A DNA stretch of 8,499 nucleotides from Desulfobulbaceae bacterium (GTDB lineage: Bacteria > Desulfobacterota > Desulfobulbia > Desulfobulbales > Desulfocapsaceae). This document shows, one piece after another, positions 1 to 6,039 of the stretch (its first letter is position 1; each line of letters opens with the position of its first letter). Below the pieces are notes generated by a model. It ran no database searches. It saw only the letters and a list, made by a program, of their open reading frames with translations, and had not been told where the DNA came from. The stretch spans positions 1-8,499 of the forward strand of contig JAIRRG010000049.1 of assembly GCA_031256095.1 (NCBI GenBank). The letters run 5' to 3'. A program made the translations under genes and the position numbers.

Positions 1-560
1 TATTTATTCGGTTTAACCACCTGGACGCAGACCTCGTCGGCCTTGGACAGCATCTTCAGGCTGGCTGGGATGGCGAAGGCGGCAAAGGTATATTCATCAC
101 CAATGGCCAAAGCGCTAATGTCGAGCGTACATTCGTCGGGCACATCCAAAGGTTTGCCTTCGAGAACGATATGATCGGCCAAAGTCTCCAAGGCGCCACC
201 GAGGTCAACACCTTTCGGCACGCCAATGAACCGCACCGGCACTTGGTAACGACGGGGCTTTTCCAAGTCAATCTCGCAGAAATCAACATGTAGCAGGAGG
301 TTAGTTGCCGGTTCGGTTTGAATTTCGCCGATGATGACGTGCTTCTGCACCCCATTATCGACATTTAAGGTGACGACGGTATTACGCCGGGCAAATTCCA
401 ACAATTTGGCCCGCAGCGTCTTGCCATCCGATTGCAGCAGCATGCTCTGCGAACTGCCGCCATAAACAACCGCCGGGACAAAGCCCTGCTGACGCAGGCG
501 GCGCATCGGCCCCTTGCCGGTCACATTGCGGACCGCAACATCAATTGTACATTGTAACAT
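1..560 (-). CDS. rplY: Large ribosomal subunit protein bL25, Ctc/TL5 long form (incomplete at the left edge)
   Basis: This protein binds 5S rRNA in the large ribosomal subunit; long Ctc/TL5 forms carry an extra C-terminal beta domain. The frame is open from the ATG at 560 to the edge. It begins MLQCTIDVAVRNVTGKGPMR and continues with the typical 'lR..G.vPavvYGg' segment. About 186 codons are visible. The N-terminal 5S-binding barrel takes roughly residues 1-95, and the rest is TL5-like, with DVPKGV-type text (IGVPKGVDLGG) and a 'VPDECTLDISALAIGDEYT' stretch typical of that domain. The last bases at the edge read TA, so the stop may be the very next base. The start is fixed by a strong AGGAGG four bases upstream (565-570). 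It is the last visible gene of the DUF1844-ispE-tRNA-Gln-prs-rplY run, 89 bp after prs. A structured leader lies just before the ribosome binding site (separate entry). Family assignment is firm; only the C-terminus is unseen. Confidence 0.93.
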   Translation of the reverse strand, partial: MLQCTIDVAVRNVTGKGPMRRLRQQGFVPAVVYGGSSQSMLLQSDGKTLRAKLLEFARRNTVVTLNVDNGVQKHVIIGEIQTEPATNLLLHVDFCEIDLEKPRRYQVPVRFIGVPKGVDLGGALETLADHIVLEGKPLDVPDECTLDISALAIGDEYTFAAFAIPASLKMLSKADEVCVQVVKPNK

Positions 561-572
561 GGTTCCTCCTTG

Positions 573-615
573 TTATCCGGCCCTCTCGCGGCCCATCCGC
601 TACCTGTCCGGATAA
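573..615 (-). promoter_or_regulatory. Candidate rplY leader hairpin with 5S loop E-like internal loop
   Basis: In the rplY-sense strand an 8-bp outer stem (UUAUCCGG, 608-615, with CCGGAUAA, 573-580) encloses a symmetric 7x7 internal loop: ACAGGUA at 601-607 opposite GAGAGGG at 581-587. Inside is a 4-bp GCGG/CCGC stem (597-600 with 588-591) closed by a 5-nt loop, AUGGG (592-596). The outer stem ends two bases before the rplY AGGAGG. In E. coli 5S rRNA, loop E is GGUA (75-78) opposite GAGAG (98-102), placed the same way next to a helix starting G-C. The stems are directly visible. The loop E comparison uses the known E. coli 5S sequence. A role as a bL25 autoregulatory site is inference. It could instead be a processing site or a fortuitous hairpin; a terminator is unlikely because no U-run follows. 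Confidence 0.55.
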
Positions 616-649
616 TAACATAAAGAAAGAGCGGCTGACCGCCCCCCAA

Positions 650-1588
650 TCAAACGAATAAGGCGCTGACCGACTCCTCCTTGAATATCCGCCGGATGGC
701 ATCGGCCAAAAGCGCCGACACCGATAAAACGGTGATTTTGCCGCAGGCGGCCGCTTCCGGGCGCAGCGGAATGCTGTTGGTCACCATCAGGGATTTGATT
801 TCGGAATTTTCAATACGGCTGACCGCCGCTCCGGACAGCACCGGATGGGAGCAGCAAGCATGTACTTCTTTGGCGCCTTTGGACAAAAGCGCCGCCGCGC
901 CCTTGCACAGGGTGCCGGCGGTATCGACCATATCGTCGAGCATGATCGCCACCTTGCCCTTGACATCGCCGATGACATGCAAGGCTTCACACTCATTCGG
1001 CTTGTCGCGTCTTTTGTCGATGATGGCCAGCGAGGCATTCAGCCGTTTGGCAAAGGCGCGGGTACGCTCGACGCCGCCGGCATCCGGAGACACCATAACC
1101 ACGTCCTTGAATTTACTCCCGATATGGTCAAGGAGTACCGGCGCGGCATAGAGATGATCGACGGGAATATCAAAAAAGCCCTGGATCTGCCCGGCGTGCA
1201 AGTCCATGAACAGGGCGCGGCGCGTACCAACCGCCATCAGCATCTGCGCCACCACCTTGGCGGAAATTGGCACCCGCGGCGCCACTTTCCGATCCTGACG
1301 GGCGTAGCCGTAATAGGGCATGACAGCGGTGATCCGCCTGGCTGACGCCCGGCGCAGGGCATCGATAATCAGCACCAGCTCCATCAAGTGGTCGTTGACG
1401 GGAGTGCAAGTCGGCTGGATGACAAAGACGTCAGCGCCGCGGACATTATCCTTGATTTCGACGAATATCTCGCCATCACTGAACTTGCGGACATCAGTCT
1501 CGGTCAGAGGCGTACCAAGGTGGATGGCGATTTCCTGCGCCATGGCGGTATGGGCATTACCGCTGATGATTTTCAGTGTTTTTGACAT
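650..1588 (-). CDS. prs: Ribose-phosphate pyrophosphokinase (PRPP synthetase)
   Basis: It makes 5-phosphoribosyl-1-pyrophosphate from ribose 5-phosphate and ATP in the cytoplasm, feeding purine, pyrimidine, NAD, histidine and tryptophan synthesis. The 312 residues match class I enzymes (about 310-320). Visible signatures are FSDGE (36-40), PYYGYARQDRK (91-101), the DLHAGQIQGFF signature (129-139), VSPDAGGVERTR (166-177), the flexible-loop KRR (192-194) and the PRPP-binding loop DDMVDTAGT (218-226), with nothing essential missing. The ATG at 1588 gives the family N-terminus (MSKTLKIISGNAH). The frame stays open upstream to 1660, but that extension would read through tRNA-Gln and is not coding. 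The start has no recognisable Shine-Dalgarno: the 29 bases between the tRNA CCA and the ATG are pyrimidine-rich. It sits between tRNA-Gln and rplY and is probably cotranscribed with both. Confidence 0.97.
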   Translation of the reverse strand: MSKTLKIISGNAHTAMAQEIAIHLGTPLTETDVRKFSDGEIFVEIKDNVRGADVFVIQPTCTPVNDHLMELVLIIDALRRASARRITAVMPYYGYARQDRKVAPRVPISAKVVAQMLMAVGTRRALFMDLHAGQIQGFFDIPVDHLYAAPVLLDHIGSKFKDVVMVSPDAGGVERTRAFAKRLNASLAIIDKRRDKPNECEALHVIGDVKGKVAIMLDDMVDTAGTLCKGAAALLSKGAKEVHACCSHPVLSGAAVSRIENSEIKSLMVTNSIPLRPEAAACGKITVLSVSALLADAIRRIFKEESVSALFV

Positions 1589-1617
1589 GACGGTAGGGAA
1601 GATGAAAGATAGGAAAC

Positions 1618-1693
1618 TGGCTAGGGCGGGAGGATTCGAACCTCCGAATGACGGGATCAAAACCCGTTGCCTTTACCACTTGGCTACGCCCCA
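1618..1693 (-). tRNA. tRNA-Gln (anticodon UUG), CCA encoded
   Basis: The cloverleaf is complete on the minus strand. The acceptor stem UGGGGCG (1687-1693) pairs with CGCCCUA, with one G-U pair. The discriminator is G (1621) and CCA is encoded at 1618-1620. The D-arm begins UAGCCAAGUGGUAAGGCA-like, with the usual U8 and GG. The anticodon stem ACGGG/CCCGU closes the loop UUUUGAU, giving anticodon UUG. The T-arm GGAGG-UUCGAAU-CCUCC is perfect. The U1-A72 end pair and G73 are known glutamine identity features. The first ten bases of the gene overlap the end of ispE, whose stop codon is the U8-A9-G10 triplet. prs starts 29 nt after CCA, so the mature tRNA is probably cut from the ispE-prs transcript. 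Confidence 0.97.
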
Positions 1694-2574
1694 GTCAACA
1701 CACTGGTCACAAACACCAGGGGACCGAACTCCTGGCGCAAATTTTTTTCGATGCCGGCAGACGACGGGAAATCCGGCCTCGGAAACAAGCCAAATACCGT
1801 CGCGCCACTGCCGCTCATCAGAGCCGCCGCCGCGCCCAGGGCAAGCAAACGTGCTTTGATGCCGGCGATTTCCGGATGCATGGCAATGGCCACCGCCTCA
1901 AGGTCATTGTCAAGGTCGCTGACGTCCTGACCATTTTCCCAGCCAGCGGGGGCAGTTCTTTTAATTTTTTTTCTCTTCTCTGTCAACGGCAATCTGGAAA
2001 AGACCTCTCTCGTCGAGACCGGAAAACCGGGATTGACGAGGAGTAAATGATAGCCAGAAAGAACCGGGGCTGGGCACAAAATTTCCCCGATGCCGCCGAC
2101 AAAGGCCGAGGGTGCGCTAAAGAGGAAGAACGGCACATCGGCGCCTAAAGAGAGACCAATGGCCGCCAGTGCCGGGCCGGTCAACGGCAAAGCGCACAGA
2201 CGGTTCAACCCGAGAAGGGTCGCCGCCGCGTCGCTGCTACCGCCGCCCAAGCCAGCGGACAGCGGAATATTTTTTTCCAGCATGATATCGGCGCCAATCC
2301 TATCGGCCAAGCGGCAGGCGGCAAAAAAGGCGGTGGCGGCGCGCCAAACCAGATTCGTCTCGTCAGCGGCTAGCCGTTGGTCGCTAACTGTAAGGGTGAG
2401 GCCAGGCGCAGGGCGCAGGGCAATAATTAATCGGTCGGCCAAGGCAATCTTCTGCATCCAGCTGTCAAGATCGTGATAGCCGTCCTGGCGCCGCCCAAGC
2501 ACCCGCAGGTAAAGATTGATTTTTGCCGGCGCCGCCATTTCGCACGACGCTTCGGCGGGCATGGCCCCATCCAT
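1684..2574 (-). CDS. ispE: 4-diphosphocytidyl-2-C-methyl-D-erythritol kinase
   Basis: This cytoplasmic GHMP kinase phosphorylates CDP-ME at the 2-hydroxyl in the MEP route to isopentenyl diphosphate. At 296 residues it has family length. Visible parts: PAKINLYL with the conserved Lys18, the GYHDL segment (32-36), the ATP-binding glycine loop PLSAGLGGGSSDAA (104-117), LGADVPFFL with the predicted catalytic Asp146, GIGE (161-164), NDLE (223-226) and the C-terminal MSGSGATVFGLF (253-264). A Lys/Arg-rich insert, LTEKRKKIKR (about 197-206), is encoded over a run of eight A. The ATG at 2574 lies 14 bp after the DUF1844 stop, with a GAGGCGG-like ribosome binding site; later ATGs at codons 5 and 13 (the latter giving MAAPAKINL) are possible. 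The stop TAG at 1684-1686 lies inside tRNA-Gln. Confidence 0.95.
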   Translation of the reverse strand: MDGAMPAEASCEMAAPAKINLYLRVLGRRQDGYHDLDSWMQKIALADRLIIALRPAPGLTLTVSDQRLAADETNLVWRAATAFFAACRLADRIGADIMLEKNIPLSAGLGGGSSDAAATLLGLNRLCALPLTGPALAAIGLSLGADVPFFLFSAPSAFVGGIGEILCPAPVLSGYHLLLVNPGFPVSTREVFSRLPLTEKRKKIKRTAPAGWENGQDVSDLDNDLEAVAIAMHPEIAGIKARLLALGAAAALMSGSGATVFGLFPRPDFPSSAGIEKNLRQEFGPLVFVTSVLTGA

Positions 2575-2588
2575 CAGAGAAAACCGCC

Positions 2589-2903
2589 TCAGTCGCGCAC
2601 GGCCTTGACAAAGCGAATCTTGCTGTCGTAGACGATGCTTTTCAGCAACTCCTCTTCGTCATGGCTGAGATTGCCCCTGGTTTTCTGCTCCAGCATGACC
2701 AGGGTGTCAATAGCGTTGCGAGCAAGGTCAAAATCGACCGCCGTCCGCCCGGTCGTCGGGTCGGTCAGTTCACCCAGATGAAACAAGACCGAAGTGTTCA
2801 GCGACATGATGAAGGCGGCGAAGGTCACCTCCGGCATCACGCAACGGCCATGGCGGTCGGGAACCTTGCCCTCATCGCAACCACACGTTTGCTGTTCTTC
2901 CAT
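2589..2903 (-). CDS. DUF1844 family protein
   Basis: The sequence PEVTFAAFIMSLNTSVLFHLGE, then a segment ending KTRGNLSHDEEELLKSIVYD, matches what I know of DUF1844, a short, mostly helical family of unknown function common in Deltaproteobacteria. The ATG at 2903 gives 104 residues and has a good GAGAGGAG ribosome binding site; a TTG five codons earlier (2918) is less likely. The N-terminus holds three cysteines in a short stretch, CGC (7-9) and C21, before the conserved domain starts near residue 24, so metal binding is possible but unproven. No signal peptide or clear membrane segment is visible, although the 26-44 stretch is hydrophobic. It appears to be the first gene of the ispE-tRNA-prs-rplY run, 14 bp from ispE. 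No function can be assigned from sequence. Confidence 0.85.
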   Translation of the reverse strand: MEEQQTCGCDEGKVPDRHGRCVMPEVTFAAFIMSLNTSVLFHLGELTDPTTGRTAVDFDLARNAIDTLVMLEQKTRGNLSHDEEELLKSIVYDSKIRFVKAVRD

Positions 2904-2959
2904 AACGCTCCTCTCCAATTTCTCTCACAAAAATTGCTGCCACCGGGACGGCGAACGAG

Positions 2960-2968
2960 AAAATACCA
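2960..2968 (-). promoter_or_regulatory. Possible extended -10 for the DUF1844-ispE-tRNA-prs-rplY operon
   Basis: The minus strand reads TGGTATTTT here, an extended -10 form (TGn followed by a 4/6 match to TATAAT). It lies about 57 bp upstream of the DUF1844 ATG, in the only gap (2904-3050) between rarD and this operon. I see no convincing -35 at 16-18 bp. The gap also shows no hairpin with a T-run that would terminate rarD transcription, so readthrough from rarD into the operon is possible. Confidence 0.27.
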
Positions 2969-3050
2969 CTAAACATTGCCGACGATAAATCAAGTGGGAG
3001 AAGTTCGTTAACAGCCCGACAAAGCATTCCCCACCGCTGATGCCGCACCA

Positions 3051-3935
3051 CTAAAGGGATGCCTTTTTTCGGCGCAGGCGCCGCAAACCGCCTTCGGCCA
3101 GATAGAGCAAAAGCGCCAGCCAGATCAGGGAAAAGCCGATCAGGCGATCACGGGGAAAATCTTCATGGTAGATAAACAGGCCAACCAGAAGCGTGATGGT
3201 TGGCGACAGATACTGGAGCAAACCCATCAGCGACAGCGGAATCCGCTGCGCCGCGAAATTAAACATAAGCAGCGGCAGCGACGTCACCAGCCCGGCTCCG
3301 GCCAGGAGCAGCGATTGTCTCAGACCAGTGTGAATAAAGTGGCCGCCGCCGTGGATTTCCAGCCAGATAAGAAAGGCCAGGGCCGGTGGAAAAACGACGA
3401 TAGTTTCGAGCAGCATTCCGGTGAGAGCTGGCTCGGTCGCCTTTTTGTGCAACAGACCGTAGAGGCCGAAAGAGGTGGCGAGCGTCAGGGCTATCCAGGG
3501 AAATCTTCCATAAAAAACAGTAAGATAAATAATTCCGACAACCACCATGGCTAGAGCCGCGATCTGGGCCAGGCGCAGACGCTCGCGGAAAAACAGCACC
3601 CCGCAGAGTACGGAAATCAGCGGATTGATGAAGTAGGCAAGACTGCCTTCCAAAATGTATCCGGCGTTGACCACCCAGATGTAGAGCAGCCAATTGGTGG
3701 TGAGCAGCAACGAGGTGACGGCGTACAGCGCCAGGTGGCGGCGGTTGTGCAAGGCCTTGGCCAGATCACCCCTCTGGCGCAGCGCCCACAGCAAAAGCAG
3801 GCAGACCAAAAGCGACCAGCAGACGCGATGGCATAAAATTTCAACCGCCGAAGCGGCCTGTACGCTTTTCCAGTAAATAGGCAAAAAGCCCCATATCACA
3901 TAGGCAAAAATCGCCGACAGGACAGCGGAAGGCAT
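3051..3935 (-). CDS. rarD: RarD-type EamA/DMT family permease
   Basis: This is an inner-membrane protein of the drug/metabolite transporter superfamily, RarD branch (E. coli RarD is 296 residues; this one is 294). About ten hydrophobic helices run through the whole chain, starting AVLSAIFAYVIWGFLPIYWK. The branch-typical NWLLYIWVVNAGYILEGSLAYFINPL region is followed by a charged turn (FFRERLRL), and the second half repeats the EamA fold (FAAQRIPLSLMGLLQYLSPT). The tail RRLRRKK is basic and likely cytoplasmic. The substrate of RarD proteins is not established. The ATG at 3935 shares its A with the TAA of the upstream CcdA-like gene and has no Shine-Dalgarno of its own, so translation is probably coupled. 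A longer open frame upstream overlaps the CcdA-like gene and is not coding. Confidence 0.9.
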   Translation of the reverse strand: MPSAVLSAIFAYVIWGFLPIYWKSVQAASAVEILCHRVCWSLLVCLLLLWALRQRGDLAKALHNRRHLALYAVTSLLLTTNWLLYIWVVNAGYILEGSLAYFINPLISVLCGVLFFRERLRLAQIAALAMVVVGIIYLTVFYGRFPWIALTLATSFGLYGLLHKKATEPALTGMLLETIVVFPPALAFLIWLEIHGGGHFIHTGLRQSLLLAGAGLVTSLPLLMFNFAAQRIPLSLMGLLQYLSPTITLLVGLFIYHEDFPRDRLIGFSLIWLALLLYLAEGGLRRLRRKKASL

Positions 3936-4690
3936 TAGGAAACCACGGCCAGCATTTTGCTGCTTAACCAGTAATAGATAATGTAAACCCCGGCGGCCAA
4001 GAGGAATAAGGCAGTCAGCTTCTGGCTGTGAGGCAGGATTTTGCGTAAAACGCCGACCATTCCCTGTTTGACGAAGGCGATGGCCATGGTCAGGATGATG
4101 AGGATGCAACCGGTGCCGGCGACATAGACCAAACACTGACGGGCGGCAAGTGACGAGCCGCCGGCTGCAATCGCCCCCCCCACCAAGGCCAGAAAAATCG
4201 GCAAGGCGCAACCGAGCGAGGCCAGACCATAAGCCAACCCGAAAAGGAAAAATCCTCTGGTCGTGATGTCACGGGGATCGCCGATTGTCGCGGCGATTTT
4301 TCCGATGCCTGGCAAGGTCAGGCTCTGGCCGGACAGCATCCAGACGCCGGCAATCATTAAAGAGGCGGCGGCAACCAAAGCGAACCAGGGGATAAAATGC
4401 ATCAAAGCCAGGCCGCCGCTGGCGACAATCAGGCCGCAGGCGAGAAAAATCACGGAAAACCCGGAGGTGACAACCAACGCCACCCACAGGGCGCGGGAGA
4501 AGCGCCGCCACGGTGATAACAACATGATTTCCCGTTCCCCGGTACCCAGATACAACGACAGATACACCGGCAGCATAAAAAAACCACAGGGGTTCACCGC
4601 CGAAACCATACCAGCGCCGAAGGCGTAGCCAAAGGGAAGGAAGGCCGCCAGCCGTCCCAGCAGTTCCGCAAGCCAATTTTGAATTTCCAT
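3935..4690 (-). CDS. CcdA-like cytochrome c biogenesis / thiol:disulfide interchange membrane protein
   Basis: The 251-residue protein has six predicted membrane segments (about 17-45, 69-90, 95-120, 145-170, 185-208 and 222-242), the CcdA/DsbD-beta plan. The two redox cysteines sit in the expected motifs: Cys35 in NPCGF of helix 1 and Cys161 in SLGCALP of helix 4. Such proteins carry electrons from cytoplasmic thioredoxin across the membrane to periplasmic thioredoxin-like partners, for apocytochrome c reduction or other reductive repair. No periplasmic partner is seen nearby, so the downstream target is open. The ATG at 4690 (MEIQNW) has GAGGAA about nine bases upstream. The frame is open to 4795, but that arginine/proline-rich extension looks non-coding. 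It is first in a two-gene unit with rarD, overlapping it by one base. Confidence 0.88.
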   Translation of the reverse strand: MEIQNWLAELLGRLAAFLPFGYAFGAGMVSAVNPCGFFMLPVYLSLYLGTGEREIMLLSPWRRFSRALWVALVVTSGFSVIFLACGLIVASGGLALMHFIPWFALVAAASLMIAGVWMLSGQSLTLPGIGKIAATIGDPRDITTRGFFLFGLAYGLASLGCALPIFLALVGGAIAAGGSSLAARQCLVYVAGTGCILIILTMAIAFVKQGMVGVLRKILPHSQKLTALFLLAAGVYIIYYWLSSKMLAVVS

Positions 4691-5037
4691 GACCCGATTC
4701 CTCGACCAAATTCCTCTCTTGTCCTGCGCCACGAAGATACCACGGCGACCAGGATGCGGGCAAGGCGGCCTGCCGCCACGGGAAATGGTAAGCAAATGGC
4801 GTGACCAAACGGCATGGCCGAACGCTATGGCGGGGCTGTCATTTATAATGAAAAGCTCCGATTTTTTCCTCCTGTGATATACTATTGTAATTGGGGATGT
4901 TTCCCTTCAGGACGGAAACATTTTGTAACAGCCCGATTCACCAGCCGATGTCCAGCGCGCCTGGCCGCCGTCGGTCGCTCAATCAACCCCTTGAAGCGCG
5001 AGTGAAAGCCGTGACGAGCAACAAAAAAAACAAGGTG
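4691..5037. other. Divergent intergenic region between the ccdA-like gene and the GGDEF gene
   Basis: No convincing gene is seen. It must hold the start signals of both flanking units. On the plus strand there is a perfect TATAAT at 4844-4849 without a good -35, and an extended -10 TGATATACT at 4875-4883. A short hairpin, GGCGG-CCTG-CCGCC, lies near 4765-4780. A run of eight A (5023-5030) lies just before the cyclase start. An AGGAGG on the minus strand (4868-4873) is not followed by a start codon. The cyclase frame stays open back to 4891, so part of this region could encode an N-terminal extension, but that stretch has no family character. Confidence 0.6.
4875..4883 (+). promoter_or_regulatory. 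Possible extended -10 promoter for the receiver-GGDEF gene
   Basis: TGATATACT fits the TGnTATAAT extended -10 pattern with one mismatch. No clear -35 is present 17 bp upstream. Initiation would fall near 4890, leaving about 150 nt of leader before the preferred ATG at 5038, or an almost leaderless message if the ATG at 4897 were used. The separate TATAAT at 4844-4849 is an alternative. This is a pattern match only. Confidence 0.3.
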
Positions 5038-6036
5038 ATGAATGTGCCGGCAAGGGATTACGACGGCCATCAGCCAAACGAGCCGCTGACCATTCTCATC
5101 GTCGATGACGATCCCATTTTCCTTAAAACCCTCCGACAATACCTGCGAGGGAAAAACCGCCGCCTGCTGGCGGCCCAAGGCGGCAAACAGGCGCTGAAAT
5201 TGGCGCTGGAAGAAAGGCCAGAGATGGTGATTAGCAACAGGCGGCTGCCGGATATGGATGGCATCCGCCTGTGCAAAGCTTTACGCCGCACTGGCCCGAC
5301 CGAGCATACCTACATCATCATACTGAGCGGCTCTGAAAGCGATGACGACCTAGTACGGGTCTTCAAGGCCGGGGTTAACGATTACCTCATAAAACCCTTG
5401 TCGCTAAAAGTGTTGGCAGCGCGGATCAGAAACGGCGAGCGTCTTTTGCGCTACTGTCAGACGGTCAGCCGCGACCGGGAAATTATTGAGCAATATGCCG
5501 CACAGCTCTCGACCGCCAACAGCCAGTTACAGCTTATGGCCATGACCGATCCCCTGACTGGCCTGCCCAACCGCCGTAACGCCATGCGGCGCATGAAAGA
5601 TGCCATAACCGAGGCTACCCGTTTCCAAGAAAACCTCGCCTGCATTATGCTTGACATTGACCATTTCAAGGCCATCAACGACACCTACGGCCATGATGCC
5701 GGCGATATGGTTCTGCGCGATGTGGCGAAAATTTTCAGCGGCAACGTCCGCGGTTACGACATGGTCAACCGTATCGGCGGCGAAGAATTTCTCATCATTT
5801 GTAGGCGAAGCGGCCTCGACGAGGCCCGGCAACTGGCCGAGCGCCTGCGCCAGGCCGTCGCCCGTCACGAAAGCCTCACGCCAAGCGGCCAGATTATCCG
5901 CTGTACCATCAGTTGCGGCATCGCCACCTGGCAACGGCACTACAGAGACGACAGCGAGTTGCTGAAAAGCGCCGATCACGCCCTGTATCAAGCGAAACAA
6001 AGTGGCCGTAACCGTGTCGAGGTGGCGGCGGGCTAA
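5038..6036 (+). CDS. Receiver-GGDEF diguanylate cyclase with Asn at the phosphoacceptor site
   Basis: It is predicted to make cyclic di-GMP from two GTP in the cytoplasm, with PleD/WspR-like order. The receiver domain (about 17-138) has the acidic DDD (23-25), Ser97 and Lys119 (IKP). The aspartate normally phosphorylated is Asn67, in ISNRRLPDMDG (codon AAC at 5236-5238). A helical linker (about 143-168) leads to a complete GGDEF domain: DPLTGLPNRR (171-180), DIDHFKAIND (206-215), the GGEEF active site (247-251), and RGYD (238-241) five residues before it, the usual spacing of the product-inhibition I-site. It ends with ALYQAKQSGRNRV. Catalysis therefore looks intact but phospho-control does not. 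The start is uncertain. ATG 5038 is used here; GTG 5044 has better spacing from AAGGTGAT (5032-5039). In-frame ATGs at 4948 and 4897 would add an uncharacteristic N-terminus. Confidence 0.92.
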   Translation: MNVPARDYDGHQPNEPLTILIVDDDPIFLKTLRQYLRGKNRRLLAAQGGKQALKLALEERPEMVISNRRLPDMDGIRLCKALRRTGPTEHTYIIILSGSESDDDLVRVFKAGVNDYLIKPLSLKVLAARIRNGERLLRYCQTVSRDREIIEQYAAQLSTANSQLQLMAMTDPLTGLPNRRNAMRRMKDAITEATRFQENLACIMLDIDHFKAINDTYGHDAGDMVLRDVAKIFSGNVRGYDMVNRIGGEEFLIICRRSGLDEARQLAERLRQAVARHESLTPSGQIIRCTISCGIATWQRHYRDDSELLKSADHALYQAKQSGRNRVEVAAG

Positions 6037-6039
6037 CCA

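Noticed and set aside
56..364. Minus-strand open frame overlapping rplY
   Set aside because: It is out of frame with bL25, which is open across the whole region with family-typical sequence and a strong ribosome binding site.
845..1345. Plus-strand open frame opposite prs
   Set aside because: It lies antisense within a confident prs coding region; its length follows from GC-rich codon composition.
1589..1660. In-frame N-terminal extension of prs starting at TTG 1660
   Set aside because: It would translate through tRNA-Gln (the TTG is the anticodon itself) and gives residues foreign to the PRPP synthetase family; the ATG at 1588 gives the normal N-terminus.
2918..2945. Sigma-54-like sequence (TGGCAGCAATTTTTGT, minus strand) upstream of DUF1844
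   Set aside because: The GG of the -24 element is present but the -12 GC is missing at the required spacing.
4691..4795. Upstream extension of the CcdA-like protein to 4795
   Set aside because: The added residues are Arg/Pro/Gly-rich with no membrane or signal character; ATG 4690 has a ribosome binding site and gives the family N-terminus.
4868..4873. AGGAGG on the minus strand in the divergent region
   Set aside because: No start codon follows at a workable distance, and the nearest ATG frame downstream stops within a few codons.
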